DNA of 64,000 nt from Lysobacterales bacterium (lineage in GTDB: Bacteria; Pseudomonadota; Gammaproteobacteria; Xanthomonadales; Rhodanobacteraceae), in NCBI GenBank assembly GCA_016707485.1, contig JADJHN010000002.1, positions 1,178,001 through 1,242,000 on the forward strand. Direction: 5' to 3'. The notes under the pieces were generated by a model. That model made no database searches, was not told the DNA's origin, and saw only the letters and a program-made list of their open reading frames with translations. A program made the position numbers and the translations under genes. Shown here in pieces: positions 18,074 through 27,078 of this stretch. The first letter of the stretch is position 1. Each line of letters begins with the position of its first letter.

Positions 18074-18102
18074 AAAAAGAAGGGCGCCTTTAGGCGCCCT
18101 TC
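18074..18102 (-). terminator. Intrinsic terminator of the giant subtilase gene
   Basis: On the minus strand GAAGGGCGCC, a 4-base loop, GGCGCCCTTC, then TTTTT. It begins 25 bases past the stop codon. A classical rho-independent terminator. Confidence 0.9.
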
Positions 18103-18126
18103 GAATCAACAGCCCATTGGGGCAGA

Positions 18127-21100
18127 TTATGGAATGGTGATGGGCAGGCCGGCACGGTTGTAGGCATACCCAAGCACCGTAGCCGGGTGACCGGTTGCGC
18201 CGGTCGTCTGCAGATGCACATAACCGTAGGTGACGATGTTCGGCGTGACCGTCGTGTTGGTGAAACGGATGCCGAGATAGCCAGTCACACCACGGAAGTT
18301 CGCCGTCGCAGTGGCTGCGCCGGAGCTGGAGTACAGCGAGGACGGACCCACGGTATCTCCGGATGTGAGCAACGAGTAGTTGCCCCCGGCCGTCACCGAA
18401 ACGCCCGCAGGTGCAAGCGTTGCCGAATTCGGCCAGAAGAACGTCAGATTCGTCGACCCGTAGGGGTTCCAAGCCGATCCGGCAGTCGGCGTGGGGCTGG
18501 TGGTGCCGGCGAGGAAGTCGAAGTAGACGCCATTGCTATCGGCAGGAACCACGATGCTCAGCGGCGCCGAGCTGACCACCAGATTGCCGACCAACAGGAT
18601 GGCCGACGCGGCGGATGCATTATTGCCGTTGCTCGTCTGCAAACCTCCAGCGGAGATCGTGTTGGTATAGTCCTGGTTGGTCGCAGACGACACATCGACC
18701 TTAACGGTGCAGCCGCCCGGTGGAATCTGGGCGCCGCTCCCCAGCGACGCAGATCCGCTGCCAGCCGTCGCCGTGACCACGCCGGCGGTGCACGTGGTCG
18801 AGGCGTTCGGAGTAGCCGCCACCACCATGCCGGCCGGGAACGTGTCGGTCAGCGGCGCCGTCAACGTGGCAGCGGTTGCCGCGCTGTTGCCGAGCGAAAT
18901 CGTCAGCGTGCTTGGCACACCCGCTTCCACGCCAACCGGTGCGAAGGCCTTGGATACGGTCGGTGCAGGCGGCGCGCAGACCGGCGGGGTGTCGGTACTG
19001 CTGATGACGAGATCGTCGACATTGACCGTATTGCCGGCCGTATTGCCCGACTGGCCGACCTGTTTGACCACGGCGTTGGCAATGTACGGCGAGGAGACTG
19101 CCGTCGCGCTTTCGTGAATGATGGTGCCATTCATGCAGATCTGTACTGTCTTCGCCGAGCGGTTGAAGGCGAGACTGATGTCGAAGTACGTGTTCAACGG
19201 CCAGGTCGCGCCAGTCGGAACGTACAGGCCGGTCGTGAAGTTCGGCACCTGGATCTGGCGCGCAGCTGCACGGTCGAAGCGCAGCAGCGTGCTGACCACC
19301 CCGGCGGCTGGATCCTGGGGATTGAACTCGAACGTTGCGCCGGCCCCGGTGTTGACGATACGCAACTTGGCGCTGAGTACCGAGTGGGTGCCCGTGCCGA
19401 TCGGCTGGGTAGGCGCGATCGCCCCGACCGGTGTTCCCGACGACCCGGTAGTCGAAGTGACACGCAGGTGCTGCGTGCCATTTGCCGGGAGTGCTGACGA
19501 GATCGTCGCATTGGCCGCGGTGCCCGTGGTTCCCCAACCTTGCTGTGTGCCGAGCGCGCCGACCGTAAACGGGGATTCAAAGCCGGTGTTGTAGTTCGTC
19601 GGTGTAGGTGCCAGGGCACGGTAGATTGCGGTCGCCGCTGCCGGACTGTTGCCGGTATCGGTCTGCAACGCGCCAGCAGGGATCGTGTTCGTGTAATAGC
19701 CCGTCGTTGCGGAATAAACATCAACCGTGATGGTGCAACCGGTGGTCGGGATCTGCGCACCCGTGCCGAGCGTGACCGAGCCCGAACCAGCGACTGCGGT
19801 GACGCTGCCCGCTGGACACGTGGTCGCCGCATTTGGAGTCGGTGCGATGACCAGGTTGGCCGGGAATACGTCGACCAGGTTGGCCGTCAGCGTCGCCACC
19901 GATGCCGGGTGACTCAGCGAAATCGTCAGCGTGCTCGGCGTGCCCACTTCGGTCACTGCCGGGGCAAAGGTCTTGGTGACCGTCGGCGGTGCCGTGCCGC
20001 AGGTGACCGTGTCGACCCACCAGCCATTCGGTGCGGTAGCGCTGAAGGATCCATCCTCGGCCATGCGCCAGCGCAGACGGACCGGCTGTCCCGCAGCAGA
20101 TGCCGGCAGGATTGCATTGCTGGTCACGAACGCACCGACACTGGAGCCCGTCCATGCCGCGCGACCGGCGAGGGCAGGGTTCGAGCTCGCCGATATCGTT
20201 CCCGAATAGCCGCCGCTGGCGAACGAGCCACCTGCCGCGATGATGTCCTGGTAAGCGCCGCCATTGACCGAGATCTCAAGCACGCCACCATCCCAACCGG
20301 ACTCCATGTTGTAGCGGTTGCGGAACGAGACCGTGCTGCCCGCACCCGGCGCAAACGCGGGCGAAACGAGCAGACGCTCGCCTAGCGCTCCGAGATTCTG
20401 CGTGTAAGCGGCATTCGGCGCACTATCCGCTGCTGTCGTCACGGTGGCCCAGGTTCCGGTGCCATCGACATTGGTGAACGTCCAGCCACCCGGGAGTGCG
20501 GGTGTGGTCACGCCGTCGAAATTCTCGATGGGGCAGGTCGGTAACGGTGGTACGGTGACGGTAAGAGTCGCATTTGCCGCCGCTGCATTGTTGCCCGAGC
20601 TGGTTTGCAGGGCGCCCGCAGCAATCGTGTTGCTGTAGGCATCCGCTGTGGCAGCCGTGACATCAACCGTGACCGTGCAACTGCCGGCGGCGGGAATCTG
20701 CGCGCCGGTGCTCAGGGACACCGAACCCGATCCCGCTACGGCCGTAACCGTACCGCTGGGGCAGGTTGTCGCCGCAGCCGGAGTGGTCGCAACCACGAGG
20801 CCGCTGGGGAAGGTGTCGGTCAGATCCGCACTCAAGGTTGAAGCAGTCGGACCGGCATTGTTCAGCGTGATGGTCAGCGTGCTGGTGACGTTGGTTTCAA
20901 CGCTGGTTGGAGCAAACGCCTTGCTCAGCGTGGGCGCCTGCGAACCGCCGTTCGGGACGTTGAAGGTGAGCGGCACGGTGACGACTGGCAGGTTGGTCGC
21001 ATTGCTGCCAATGCACAGGGTTGCCGTGTAGGTGCCGGCACTGAGGCCGGCGGCATCGAACACGACCGGAACCACCTGCGAGCCGGCAAAACCAAGCGAA

Positions 21101-24100
21101 CCGGACGTCGGGTTCAGGCTGACCCAGGAAGGCAGGACGCAACTGACCGTGCCCTGGACGAAGGCCGACATGTTCACCGTGGCCGGATCCGACTGGAACT
21201 GCGTCGGATCATCGTATGGCGCGTAGATGACCGGCGGATTGCCGATTTGCGGGTCGGAGCTGACGCGCCATGCCCACAGCGGGTTGGCCGAAGTTCCGGC
21301 ACCACTGCCGTTCATGCTCGGGAACACCGTCAACCAGTAGCGTCCGCTCGACAGGTTGAGCGGCGGAACACCGGGTGCGCTGAGCACGAGTTGCGCAGCA
21401 CCGGCAGTACCGGTGATGCCCGTCGTGGCGGCGGTACCGATGGTGTTTGTATAAGTCCACACGGGTGCGGCACCAAAGCCTTCCGGGGCGCCGGCCGGCA
21501 GACCCGCATTATCGGCATAGATGCTGAAGGTCACCGACGGCGTGTTGGCCGTGGTCAGGTTGCCCGACGGAATCATGAAGCCGTTTGCGCGCAGCGTGGT
21601 TACGCTGGTCGTGCCGGTGATGTCGAAATTCTGCGACCAGTAGTTGCCTTCGGACACGCCGAGATACAGACCGCCCAACTGGCCACTGCCCGATGTCGTC
21701 GTGTTGAGTGGCGTGACCTGTGCCGTGCCGGTGCTCGTGACCGACCAGGTCAGCGTCGGGTTGCCGATGTTGGCAATGGTCAAGTCATTGCTGACCGTGG
21801 TATCCGAGCTGCCGGACACGCTGGCCGGGGTGACCTGGATGATCGGGCCAGCCGGGTTCAAGGCGATCGGCAGGTGCAAGGTCGGCTCGTCGCCGGCGCT
21901 TGGGGTGAGGACCAGTTCACCAAGATTCCATTGTGCAGGAGACAACAGTGCACCATGCGCGGTAACCGTGATCGCGCGCGATCCAGTTGCATTGATCGAG
22001 AACGAAGCGGGGCTGAACTCGATTGCACCTGCCGGGAAACCCACCGCCGACAAGGTGTAGGTCTGGCTGCCGGCACGGGCGCGGCGGAACGTGCGCGTGA
22101 AGGTGGTATCACCGACGAAGTTCGCCTTGGCCATGCTGGCCAGGTTCAAGGTCGAGATGTCACCGGCGGTTGCCGGGTTGGCCGCGAGGAAGTTTGCCGC
22201 GGTCTCATCCATGATCAAGCCGACCTTCGAGGCGGCAGTCAGGTTGACGCGTCCGGAGCCGTAGTCCCACAGGCGTACGGGCGACCCATCCGAGTTGACC
22301 GCGCCAAAGTTGTTCGAGCTCAGGTTGAGCGCGGACTTGACCTGGGTGGCCGACCACGTCGGGTTCAACGCGCGCATCAATGCCGCTGCGCCCGCCATGT
22401 GCGGACTCGACATCGACGTGCCGTTGCTGAGGTAGACGCCGTTCGGACCGACCACACTTGCAGCACCGGCGGCGAGGATGTCCACGCCCGGCCCGGTGAT
22501 GTCAGGCTTGACCATGCCCTGTCCGCTGACCAGACGCGGGCCGCGGAAGCTGAAGTCGGCAACGACGTCGCCCTGGCTCGGGAAGGCCTGCGCGGCGATG
22601 TCGATGGAGACCGTTGCCGTGGCCGGATTCGAGCCGGCTTCGAGATTGAGCCAGTTGCTCATCAGCATCGACCACGAGGTACCCGAGGCGCCGAGGTTGA
22701 GATAAACCGCATCGACGAAGATGACGCCAACTGCGCCGGCATTGAGGGCAGCGGTGCGTCGCGCGCCGCTGCCGCAGGCGCTGGCCGTGCCATCAAGGTG
22801 CAGCACGGCGATCGCGCCGGTGGCAATCGGTGGCAACGGGGTGTCATCAAAGCCATCCGCAAAGATGCGGTCGCTCGGTGCACCGCTGCGCACGAAGGTG
22901 TTGGCCGGATAAGCAGCGCAACCGTCGGTCGCGCCGTTGGCAAAATTGGGGCTCTTGATCAACGGAACGTCGACCACATTCTGGGTCGGCAGCGGCGCGC
23001 CGCCTGGACGCAGCGGGATGTCCTGCGTGTTGGCCGGTGGGCTCGCTTCGCTGGTCAGGTCGAGGCTGACGGCGATGATGCGATCCTCGGTCGAGGCGGC
23101 CACGGTCTCGACCCACGGTTCCATGTGGTTGACCTGGCCCTGCGGGTTCGGCACCGAAGTGCTGGTGTTGCCGGCCGAGGCAGCAACGAAGGTGCCGGCG
23201 GCAACCGCGTTTCGGAAGGCCGTCGAGGTTGCGTCGGTCCACGGCGAAGTACCGCCGCTGATCGAATAGTTGATGACGTCAACACCATCAGCCACAGCCT
23301 GGTTGGCGGCTTGCGCGGTTGCCGTGCTCGGGCAGGTCGACGGACAGGCCAGATAGGCGATCACGTTGGCGTGAGGCGCCACGCCGGAGATGGTGAACGC
23401 GCCACTGGAGAAGGTTGCATTCCAGGTGTTGCCGGCCACCGTGCTGGCGGTATGCGAGCCGTGACCCTGGGTATCCGTGCCCGTCGTTCCGGGGGCAGCG
23501 AAATTGTAGATGCCGATCAGCTTGTCGTTGCACTTGCCGGCATCGATGCCGCCCGGCGCGCATTGGCCGAGATAGGTGCCATTGCCCTTCGGGTTCTGGT
23601 GGATGTATCCATCAACCGGTCCGACGGCGGCGAACGCCGGGCTTTCCCAGTTGATGCCGGTATCGATGTCGCCGATGAGGATGCCTTCACCCTTGGTTGC
23701 CACGCCGCTGGCGGTCATGCCGTCCCAGATCGAGGTGGCGCCAATGAAGGCCGGGCCGCGATCGGTGGCCAGCTCCAGTTCGTGTTCGCGCTCGATGAAC
23801 ATCACGTCCGCGCGTTTCATGACTTCGGATGCTTCGGCATTGCTGAGGCGCACGATCACCGCATTGAGTGCGTGCTGCATGCGTGCCATCACCTGCAGCG
23901 GACGCTGCAGGTTGCCGCTCAACTCGTCGACAAAGGCTTGTTGCCGTGTTTCGAGGTAGCCCACGTAGGCGCGTGCGGCAGCGGATTCCATGTCGATCTT
24001 GGCGCTGCTGACACCGTTGCGCTCGATGTGCCCGGGAGCAGGCAGGTTGGCGACTTCGCCGGCGTAGGTTGCCAGCGGCGCTTCCTTGAAGACGACCGTA

Positions 24101-24306
24101 TACCAGGCGGGCCCTTCCGCCGGCGATGCCAGCAAGGTGCTGGTCGACGCCAGCTTTGGCAGGGTCGCCGAGAAATTGATGATCGGGTTGTAGCTGGTGG
24201 CGGCAGCCGATGACGTAAGGCCTGTCATCAGGGTCAATGCAAGAGCACTTGCCAATGGCGTTGCTCGCCGCTTGGCAAAGCGCGCCATGGTGGATGTCCA
24301 ATTCAT
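18127..24306 (-). CDS. Giant secreted subtilisin-like serine protease (S8) with PA domain and three DUF11-like repeats
   Basis: 2059 residues. Signal peptide (MNWTSTMARFAKRR then a hydrophobic core), inhibitor-I9 propeptide (about 60-180), and an S8 catalytic domain with Asp in GDIDTGIN (about 213), His in TQGHGSHTAS (about 282) and Ser in NGTSMSSPHMAG (about 631). A PA domain is inserted at about 440-560 and carries DRIFADGFDD. Beyond the protease come a Fn3-like region (to about 1120) and DUF11-like repeats at about 1122-1257, 1437-1565 and 1780-1903. The repeats alternate with a cleaved-adhesin/MAM-like module (about 1260-1435) and a LamG-like module (about 1567-1775). A final beta domain ends in GYAYNRAGLPITIP. 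The ATG is fixed by a GGGG(AT) ribosome binding site; a TTG four codons upstream is less likely. The repeats probably space or anchor the enzyme outside the cell. Confidence 0.93.
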   Translation of the reverse strand: MNWTSTMARFAKRRATPLASALALTLMTGLTSSAAATSYNPIINFSATLPKLASTSTLLASPAEGPAWYTVVFKEAPLATYAGEVANLPAPGHIERNGVSSAKIDMESAAARAYVGYLETRQQAFVDELSGNLQRPLQVMARMQHALNAVIVRLSNAEASEVMKRADVMFIEREHELELATDRGPAFIGATSIWDGMTASGVATKGEGILIGDIDTGINWESPAFAAVGPVDGYIHQNPKGNGTYLGQCAPGGIDAGKCNDKLIGIYNFAAPGTTGTDTQGHGSHTASTVAGNTWNATFSSGAFTISGVAPHANVIAYLACPSTCPSTATAQAANQAVADGVDVINYSISGGTSPWTDATSTAFRNAVAAGTFVAASAGNTSTSVPNPQGQVNHMEPWVETVAASTEDRIIAVSLDLTSEASPPANTQDIPLRPGGAPLPTQNVVDVPLIKSPNFANGATDGCAAYPANTFVRSGAPSDRIFADGFDDTPLPPIATGAIAVLHLDGTASACGSGARRTAALNAGAVGVIFVDAVYLNLGASGTSWSMLMSNWLNLEAGSNPATATVSIDIAAQAFPSQGDVVADFSFRGPRLVSGQGMVKPDITGPGVDILAAGAASVVGPNGVYLSNGTSMSSPHMAGAAALMRALNPTWSATQVKSALNLSSNNFGAVNSDGSPVRLWDYGSGRVNLTAASKVGLIMDETAANFLAANPATAGDISTLNLASMAKANFVGDTTFTRTFRRARAGSQTYTLSAVGFPAGAIEFSPASFSINATGSRAITVTAHGALLSPAQWNLGELVLTPSAGDEPTLHLPIALNPAGPIIQVTPASVSGSSDTTVSNDLTIANIGNPTLTWSVTSTGTAQVTPLNTTTSGSGQLGGLYLGVSEGNYWSQNFDITGTTSVTTLRANGFMIPSGNLTTANTPSVTFSIYADNAGLPAGAPEGFGAAPVWTYTNTIGTAATTGITGTAGAAQLVLSAPGVPPLNLSSGRYWLTVFPSMNGSGAGTSANPLWAWRVSSDPQIGNPPVIYAPYDDPTQFQSDPATVNMSAFVQGTVSCVLPSWVSLNPTSGSLGFAGSQVVPVVFDAAGLSAGTYTATLCIGSNATNLPVVTVPLTFNVPNGGSQAPTLSKAFAPTSVETNVTSTLTITLNNAGPTASTLSADLTDTFPSGLVVATTPAAATTCPSGTVTAVAGSGSVSLSTGAQIPAAGSCTVTVDVTAATADAYSNTIAAGALQTSSGNNAAAANATLTVTVPPLPTCPIENFDGVTTPALPGGWTFTNVDGTGTWATVTTAADSAPNAAYTQNLGALGERLLVSPAFAPGAGSTVSFRNRYNMESGWDGGVLEISVNGGAYQDIIAAGGSFASGGYSGTISASSNPALAGRAAWTGSSVGAFVTSNAILPASAAGQPVRLRWRMAEDGSFSATAPNGWWVDTVTCGTAPPTVTKTFAPAVTEVGTPSTLTISLSHPASVATLTANLVDVFPANLVIAPTPNAATTCPAGSVTAVAGSGSVTLGTGAQIPTTGCTITVDVYSATTGYYTNTIPAGALQTDTGNSPAAATAIYRALAPTPTNYNTGFESPFTVGALGTQQGWGTTGTAANATISSALPANGTQHLRVTSTTGSSGTPVGAIAPTQPIGTGTHSVLSAKLRIVNTGAGATFEFNPQDPAAGVVSTLLRFDRAAARQIQVPNFTTGLYVPTGATWPLNTYFDISLAFNRSAKTVQICMNGTIIHESATAVSSPYIANAVVKQVGQSGNTAGNTVNVDDLVISSTDTPPVCAPPAPTVSKAFAPVGVEAGVPSTLTISLGNSAATAATLTAPLTDTFPAGMVVAATPNASTTCTAGVVTATAGSGSASLGSGAQIPPGGCTVKVDVSSATNQDYTNTISAGGLQTSNGNNASAASAILLVGNLVVSSAPLSIVVPADSNGVYFDFLAGTTSPTPTAGSAWNPYGSTNLTFFWPNSATLAPAGVSVTAGGNYSLLTSGDTVGPSSLYSSSGAATATANFRGVTGYLGIRFTNTTVTPNIVTYGYVHLQTTGATGHPATVLGYAYNRAGLPITIP

Positions 24307-24456
24307 GTTTATCCCCAAATAAAAATGTAAAGTAAACTGCTGAGCCGGCCGCCACTACGGCAAGCCGGGTGGAAAATGCGAAGTCCTTGCAGTAACCCCT
24401 GAGTAAGGTCGTTGCGACCAGACTGGGCCGATCTTGGCCCGAAGCCGTGGGTAAAG

Positions 24457-24479
24457 CAATATCGATTCAACCGATATTG
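24457..24479. promoter_or_regulatory. Perfect palindrome, possible regulator binding site
   Basis: caatatcg, seven bases, cgatattg, about 150 bases before the subtilase ATG. The AT-rich arms and a 15-base centre-to-centre spacing suit a dimeric DNA-binding protein better than an RNA hairpin. Confidence 0.4.
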
Positions 24480-24596
24480 GAAACTGGCCGAAGGGGTCGC
24501 AAAAAACACGGTTTCGTTCAGAAACGGGGTTCTGGACACTGCCTTGGCGATGCCTATCCTCCCTCCCGGACCTGAACGGTGAGGGTTTCAGCTCGG

Positions 24597-24637
24597 CCCT
24601 TCGACTACGGCCTTCGGCCTGCGCTCGGGGTGAACGG
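24597..24637 (+). repeat. Dispersed CCCTTCGACT...GCTCGGG repeat, copy 1
   Basis: Contains cccttcgact and gctcggggtgaacgg separated by a short hairpin-forming insert (cggccttcggcc). A partner with the same two blocks in the opposite orientation sits at 26923-26954, so the two flank the metalloprotease gene. Such blocks are widespread between genes in high-GC proteobacteria. Confidence 0.6.
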
Positions 24638-24724
24638 AAGGAGTATCGGCTGCGGCCCATCGACGACGGCATTCGACGGCATGACGCCCTGCATCATGGC
24701 CGGGCGCCTTGCTGGCAGCTCGAT

Positions 24725-26704
24725 TCAGTCGAAATTGTTCTCGAAGATCAGATCCGGGCCGATGATGGTGAAGTTGCCCGGGCTCATCGCGAAGAAGATG
24801 TTGCCCGCGCAGCGCACGCGAACGCGGGCGGTGGTGGACTGCACGTTCGGTACGGCGACGAGCGCACTGCCATTGTTCGGCACGCTGGTGGCAAGCACGG
24901 CGGTGCTGGCGGAGAAGCGGCCACCGGTGTGGATGTCGATGTCGACCGCACTGCACGAAACCGGCGCGAGGTCGGTATTGGCGACATTCCAGGTTACGGT
25001 TTCCGTGGCACTGATCGAAGGATCCCATACCGCGCTGGCCGCCGGGGCGGTCACGGCGAACGGCCCCGATGCCGCATCGACCTGCAGCAGCGAGTCGGCA
25101 CTTTGGGTTGTGCCGGCGACGGCGACGTTGTCGAAGACGGTGAGGCGGAAGGTCAAGCTGCGAGTCGTCGTCGGCAGGATTTCACCCTCCATGGTTGCGC
25201 CGCTGAGCAGATTCTCGAAGTTGGGGATCGTGCGGATCGGGCTGGCGGTGGGATTGAGCGAACGGATGATCGGGCCATTGCCCGGATCATTGGCGAGGCT
25301 GCCGCCGCTGGTCGCCGCGCCGAGGTCGTATTGCTCCCAGCCGAAGGTCAGGCTGCTTCCCGGCGCGGCGTTGGAGGCCGAACCGCCGAGATAAAACGGA
25401 GTGCTTGCGGGAATGATGTAATTCGACAGCGCAGCAATGGTGACGGCGGGATGATTCGGCTCGTTGACCGAACACGAACCGCCGGAAGCGTTGGTGAAAT
25501 TGCCGATTTCACGCAGGCTCTCGGCGTGGAAGTAGGGATCCGAGTGCGATTGCAGGTTGGGGGAGCAGATGCCGGCATAGGCCATGATCGTCGAGCCGCT
25601 GCCCGGCTCGTAGGCGGCCGAGGACGCTCTGTTTCCGCTGCAACTGTTGTTGAATGTGTGGTTGCCGCCGAATTGGTGGCCCATTTCGTGGGCGACATAA
25701 TCGATATAGAAAATGTCGCTCTGCAGCGATGCGGGATTGCTCAAGCCGGTAGTGCCGCGCCCCTTCTGGTTGGTGTTGCATACCACGCCCAGGCCGGCAA
25801 CGCCGCCGCTGCCGGTGGTGAATACATGGCCGATGTCGTAGTTCGCATTGCCGATGAGGCCATTGATGATGCCGGTGTTCTGGTTTATTGCGCCGGTTCC
25901 GTTCTGATACGGGTCGGTTCCCGCATCCGGGAAGATCAGCAGGTCATTGTTGGCGACGAGGGTCAGGTGGATCGCCAGGTTGTTTTCGTAGACCTCATTG
26001 ACCCGGTTGACCGCCAGCACCACGGCCGCCAGACCCGATTCGACGGTTGGCGTGCTGGATCCGGAAATGGCGGTCACATAGTTGTGATTGGCAGCAACTG
26101 CCGCACGATAGTTGCGCTTGGTGGTTCCGGTGGTCGTATTGATCGACGGCAGCCCGAAAATATCCGGCAGGCGGATCTCCGCAGTGCCGCAGATGAATGC
26201 CGGAGCGCCGGATGCCGCATCGCTGCGGCGGAAGCTCACATAGTCAGTGCCTTGGCCATAGCTGACCGGGCGCAACAGCCAGGCACCCTCGCGATCGAAA
26301 ACCATGGCGTTGAGGCCGAGCGGTGAAATGTCGATGCGGGCATGGCGGCCCTGACTGTCAATGCCGAGATAGCTGCGGATTCGCGGATAACGGGCGGCGA
26401 GTTCGGCGGGCATGACGCCGGAATCCGACAGCATGAATTCGATCTGTTTGCCATCCGGACTGGGCAACGACACAGTCAGCCCGACCCCGCCACCGTGGCG
26501 CGCCAGAACCGATTGCAGCGATGCCACATCGAGATCGAGGCTGCGATAGGCGTCGGGAGCATCGATGCCGACCGGCATTGCTCGTCCGGGTCTGTCTTGC
26601 CAGGCCGACGACGCCAGATCGGCGGCCAAGGCATCCAATGCAAAGACGCTGAGGGCGCAAGCGAGGATGCGGAACGCATTGGCGCCCCAGGTATTTCTGG
26701 TCAT
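24725..26704 (-). CDS. Secreted reprolysin-family (M12B-like) zinc metalloprotease with C-terminal LIFENNFD
   Basis: 659 residues. Signal peptide (FRILACALSVFALDALA), beta-rich propeptide to about 190, and a metzincin domain with HEMGHQFGGNHTF near residue 337, followed by STIMAYAGIC as the Met-turn. A beta-sandwich region from about 430 (PAVTIAALSNYIIP) resembles Ig-like domains found in other Xanthomonadales zinc proteases. The protein ends in GPDLIFENNFD, a variant of the shared IFxDGFD motif. It is upstream of the giant subtilase but separated from it by 418 bases. Substrate unknown; extracellular protein digestion is the likely role. Confidence 0.9.
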   Translation of the reverse strand: MTRNTWGANAFRILACALSVFALDALAADLASSAWQDRPGRAMPVGIDAPDAYRSLDLDVASLQSVLARHGGGVGLTVSLPSPDGKQIEFMLSDSGVMPAELAARYPRIRSYLGIDSQGRHARIDISPLGLNAMVFDREGAWLLRPVSYGQGTDYVSFRRSDAASGAPAFICGTAEIRLPDIFGLPSINTTTGTTKRNYRAAVAANHNYVTAISGSSTPTVESGLAAVVLAVNRVNEVYENNLAIHLTLVANNDLLIFPDAGTDPYQNGTGAINQNTGIINGLIGNANYDIGHVFTTGSGGVAGLGVVCNTNQKGRGTTGLSNPASLQSDIFYIDYVAHEMGHQFGGNHTFNNSCSGNRASSAAYEPGSGSTIMAYAGICSPNLQSHSDPYFHAESLREIGNFTNASGGSCSVNEPNHPAVTIAALSNYIIPASTPFYLGGSASNAAPGSSLTFGWEQYDLGAATSGGSLANDPGNGPIIRSLNPTASPIRTIPNFENLLSGATMEGEILPTTTRSLTFRLTVFDNVAVAGTTQSADSLLQVDAASGPFAVTAPAASAVWDPSISATETVTWNVANTDLAPVSCSAVDIDIHTGGRFSASTAVLATSVPNNGSALVAVPNVQSTTARVRVRCAGNIFFAMSPGNFTIIGPDLIFENNFD

Positions 26705-26789
26705 GGATTCCCCCGGAACTGATCGGACGGCGCCGGGCTACGTTTGCTGGCACCACGGCAAAACATGGTCGCATGCGAACGGAATGGGT

Positions 26790-26815
26790 GAAAGCGGCCT
26801 CGAGGCCGAGCTTTC
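26790..26815. repeat. Strong hairpin upstream of the metalloprotease gene
   Basis: gaaagcggcc, loop tcga, ggcc-ga-gctttc, with a two-base bulge. It lies 86 bases upstream of the metalloprotease ATG, so it could be in the leader RNA or be a transcript end. No known riboswitch pattern fits. The remainder of the 374-base gap (26705-27078) holds only the repeat and terminator listed next. Confidence 0.4.
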
Positions 26816-26922
26816 ATGGGAGGCGGGAGGGGGCATTGATCCGCACAAGGATGGAGTTTGTTGATCCGGACAGCACGAAGTCCGTTCATTCGGAGCGGTC
26901 GTACCCACGTTGGAATGGTCCT

Positions 26923-26954
26923 TGGGGCAAGCCTGTCCCGAGCCAGTCGAAGGG
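26923..26954 (-). repeat. Dispersed CCCTTCGACT...GCTCGGG repeat, copy 2
   Basis: Reads cccttcgactggctcggga on the minus strand, then caggcttgcc. Same family as 24597-24637, opposite orientation. Confidence 0.6.
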
Positions 26955-27007
26955 CTGCCGGCGAATGGTGGTCGCGGGCTGAATCAACCAGCGGGCAAGG
27001 CCGGGTG

Positions 27008-27046
27008 AAAAGCAACGCGGCCGTCCTCTCGGAACCGGCGGCCGCG
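27008..27046 (-). terminator. Intrinsic terminator of the small exported-protein gene
   Basis: On the minus strand CGCGGCCG, 15-base loop, CGGCCGCG, then TTGCTTTT. Starts about 33 bases after the stop at 27079. Confidence 0.75.
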
Positions 27047-27078
27047 TCGCAGCGGAGCTACATGGACGATGCAAGCGT

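Larger units (their letters stand above)
24307..24724. other. 418-base non-coding gap upstream of the subtilase gene
   Basis: No credible gene. It must hold the subtilase promoter; the last 40 bases before the ATG are unusually AT-rich for this window. It also contains a perfect palindrome (24457-24479), a short gggcc/ggccc hairpin (24425-24440) and a dispersed-repeat fragment (24597-24637). No terminator with a T-run is seen for the upstream metalloprotease. Confidence 0.6.

Noticed and set aside
21247..24213. 988-codon open frame opposite the subtilase
   Set aside because: A GC-rich shadow of the real gene; no start signal, no recognisable domain, and the subtilase is unambiguous.
26705..26780. 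Possible cyclic-di-GMP (GEMM) riboswitch before the metalloprotease
   Set aside because: Fragments such as GCAAACGTAGCC looked similar, but the required order of motifs, GAAA tetraloop and receptor are missing.
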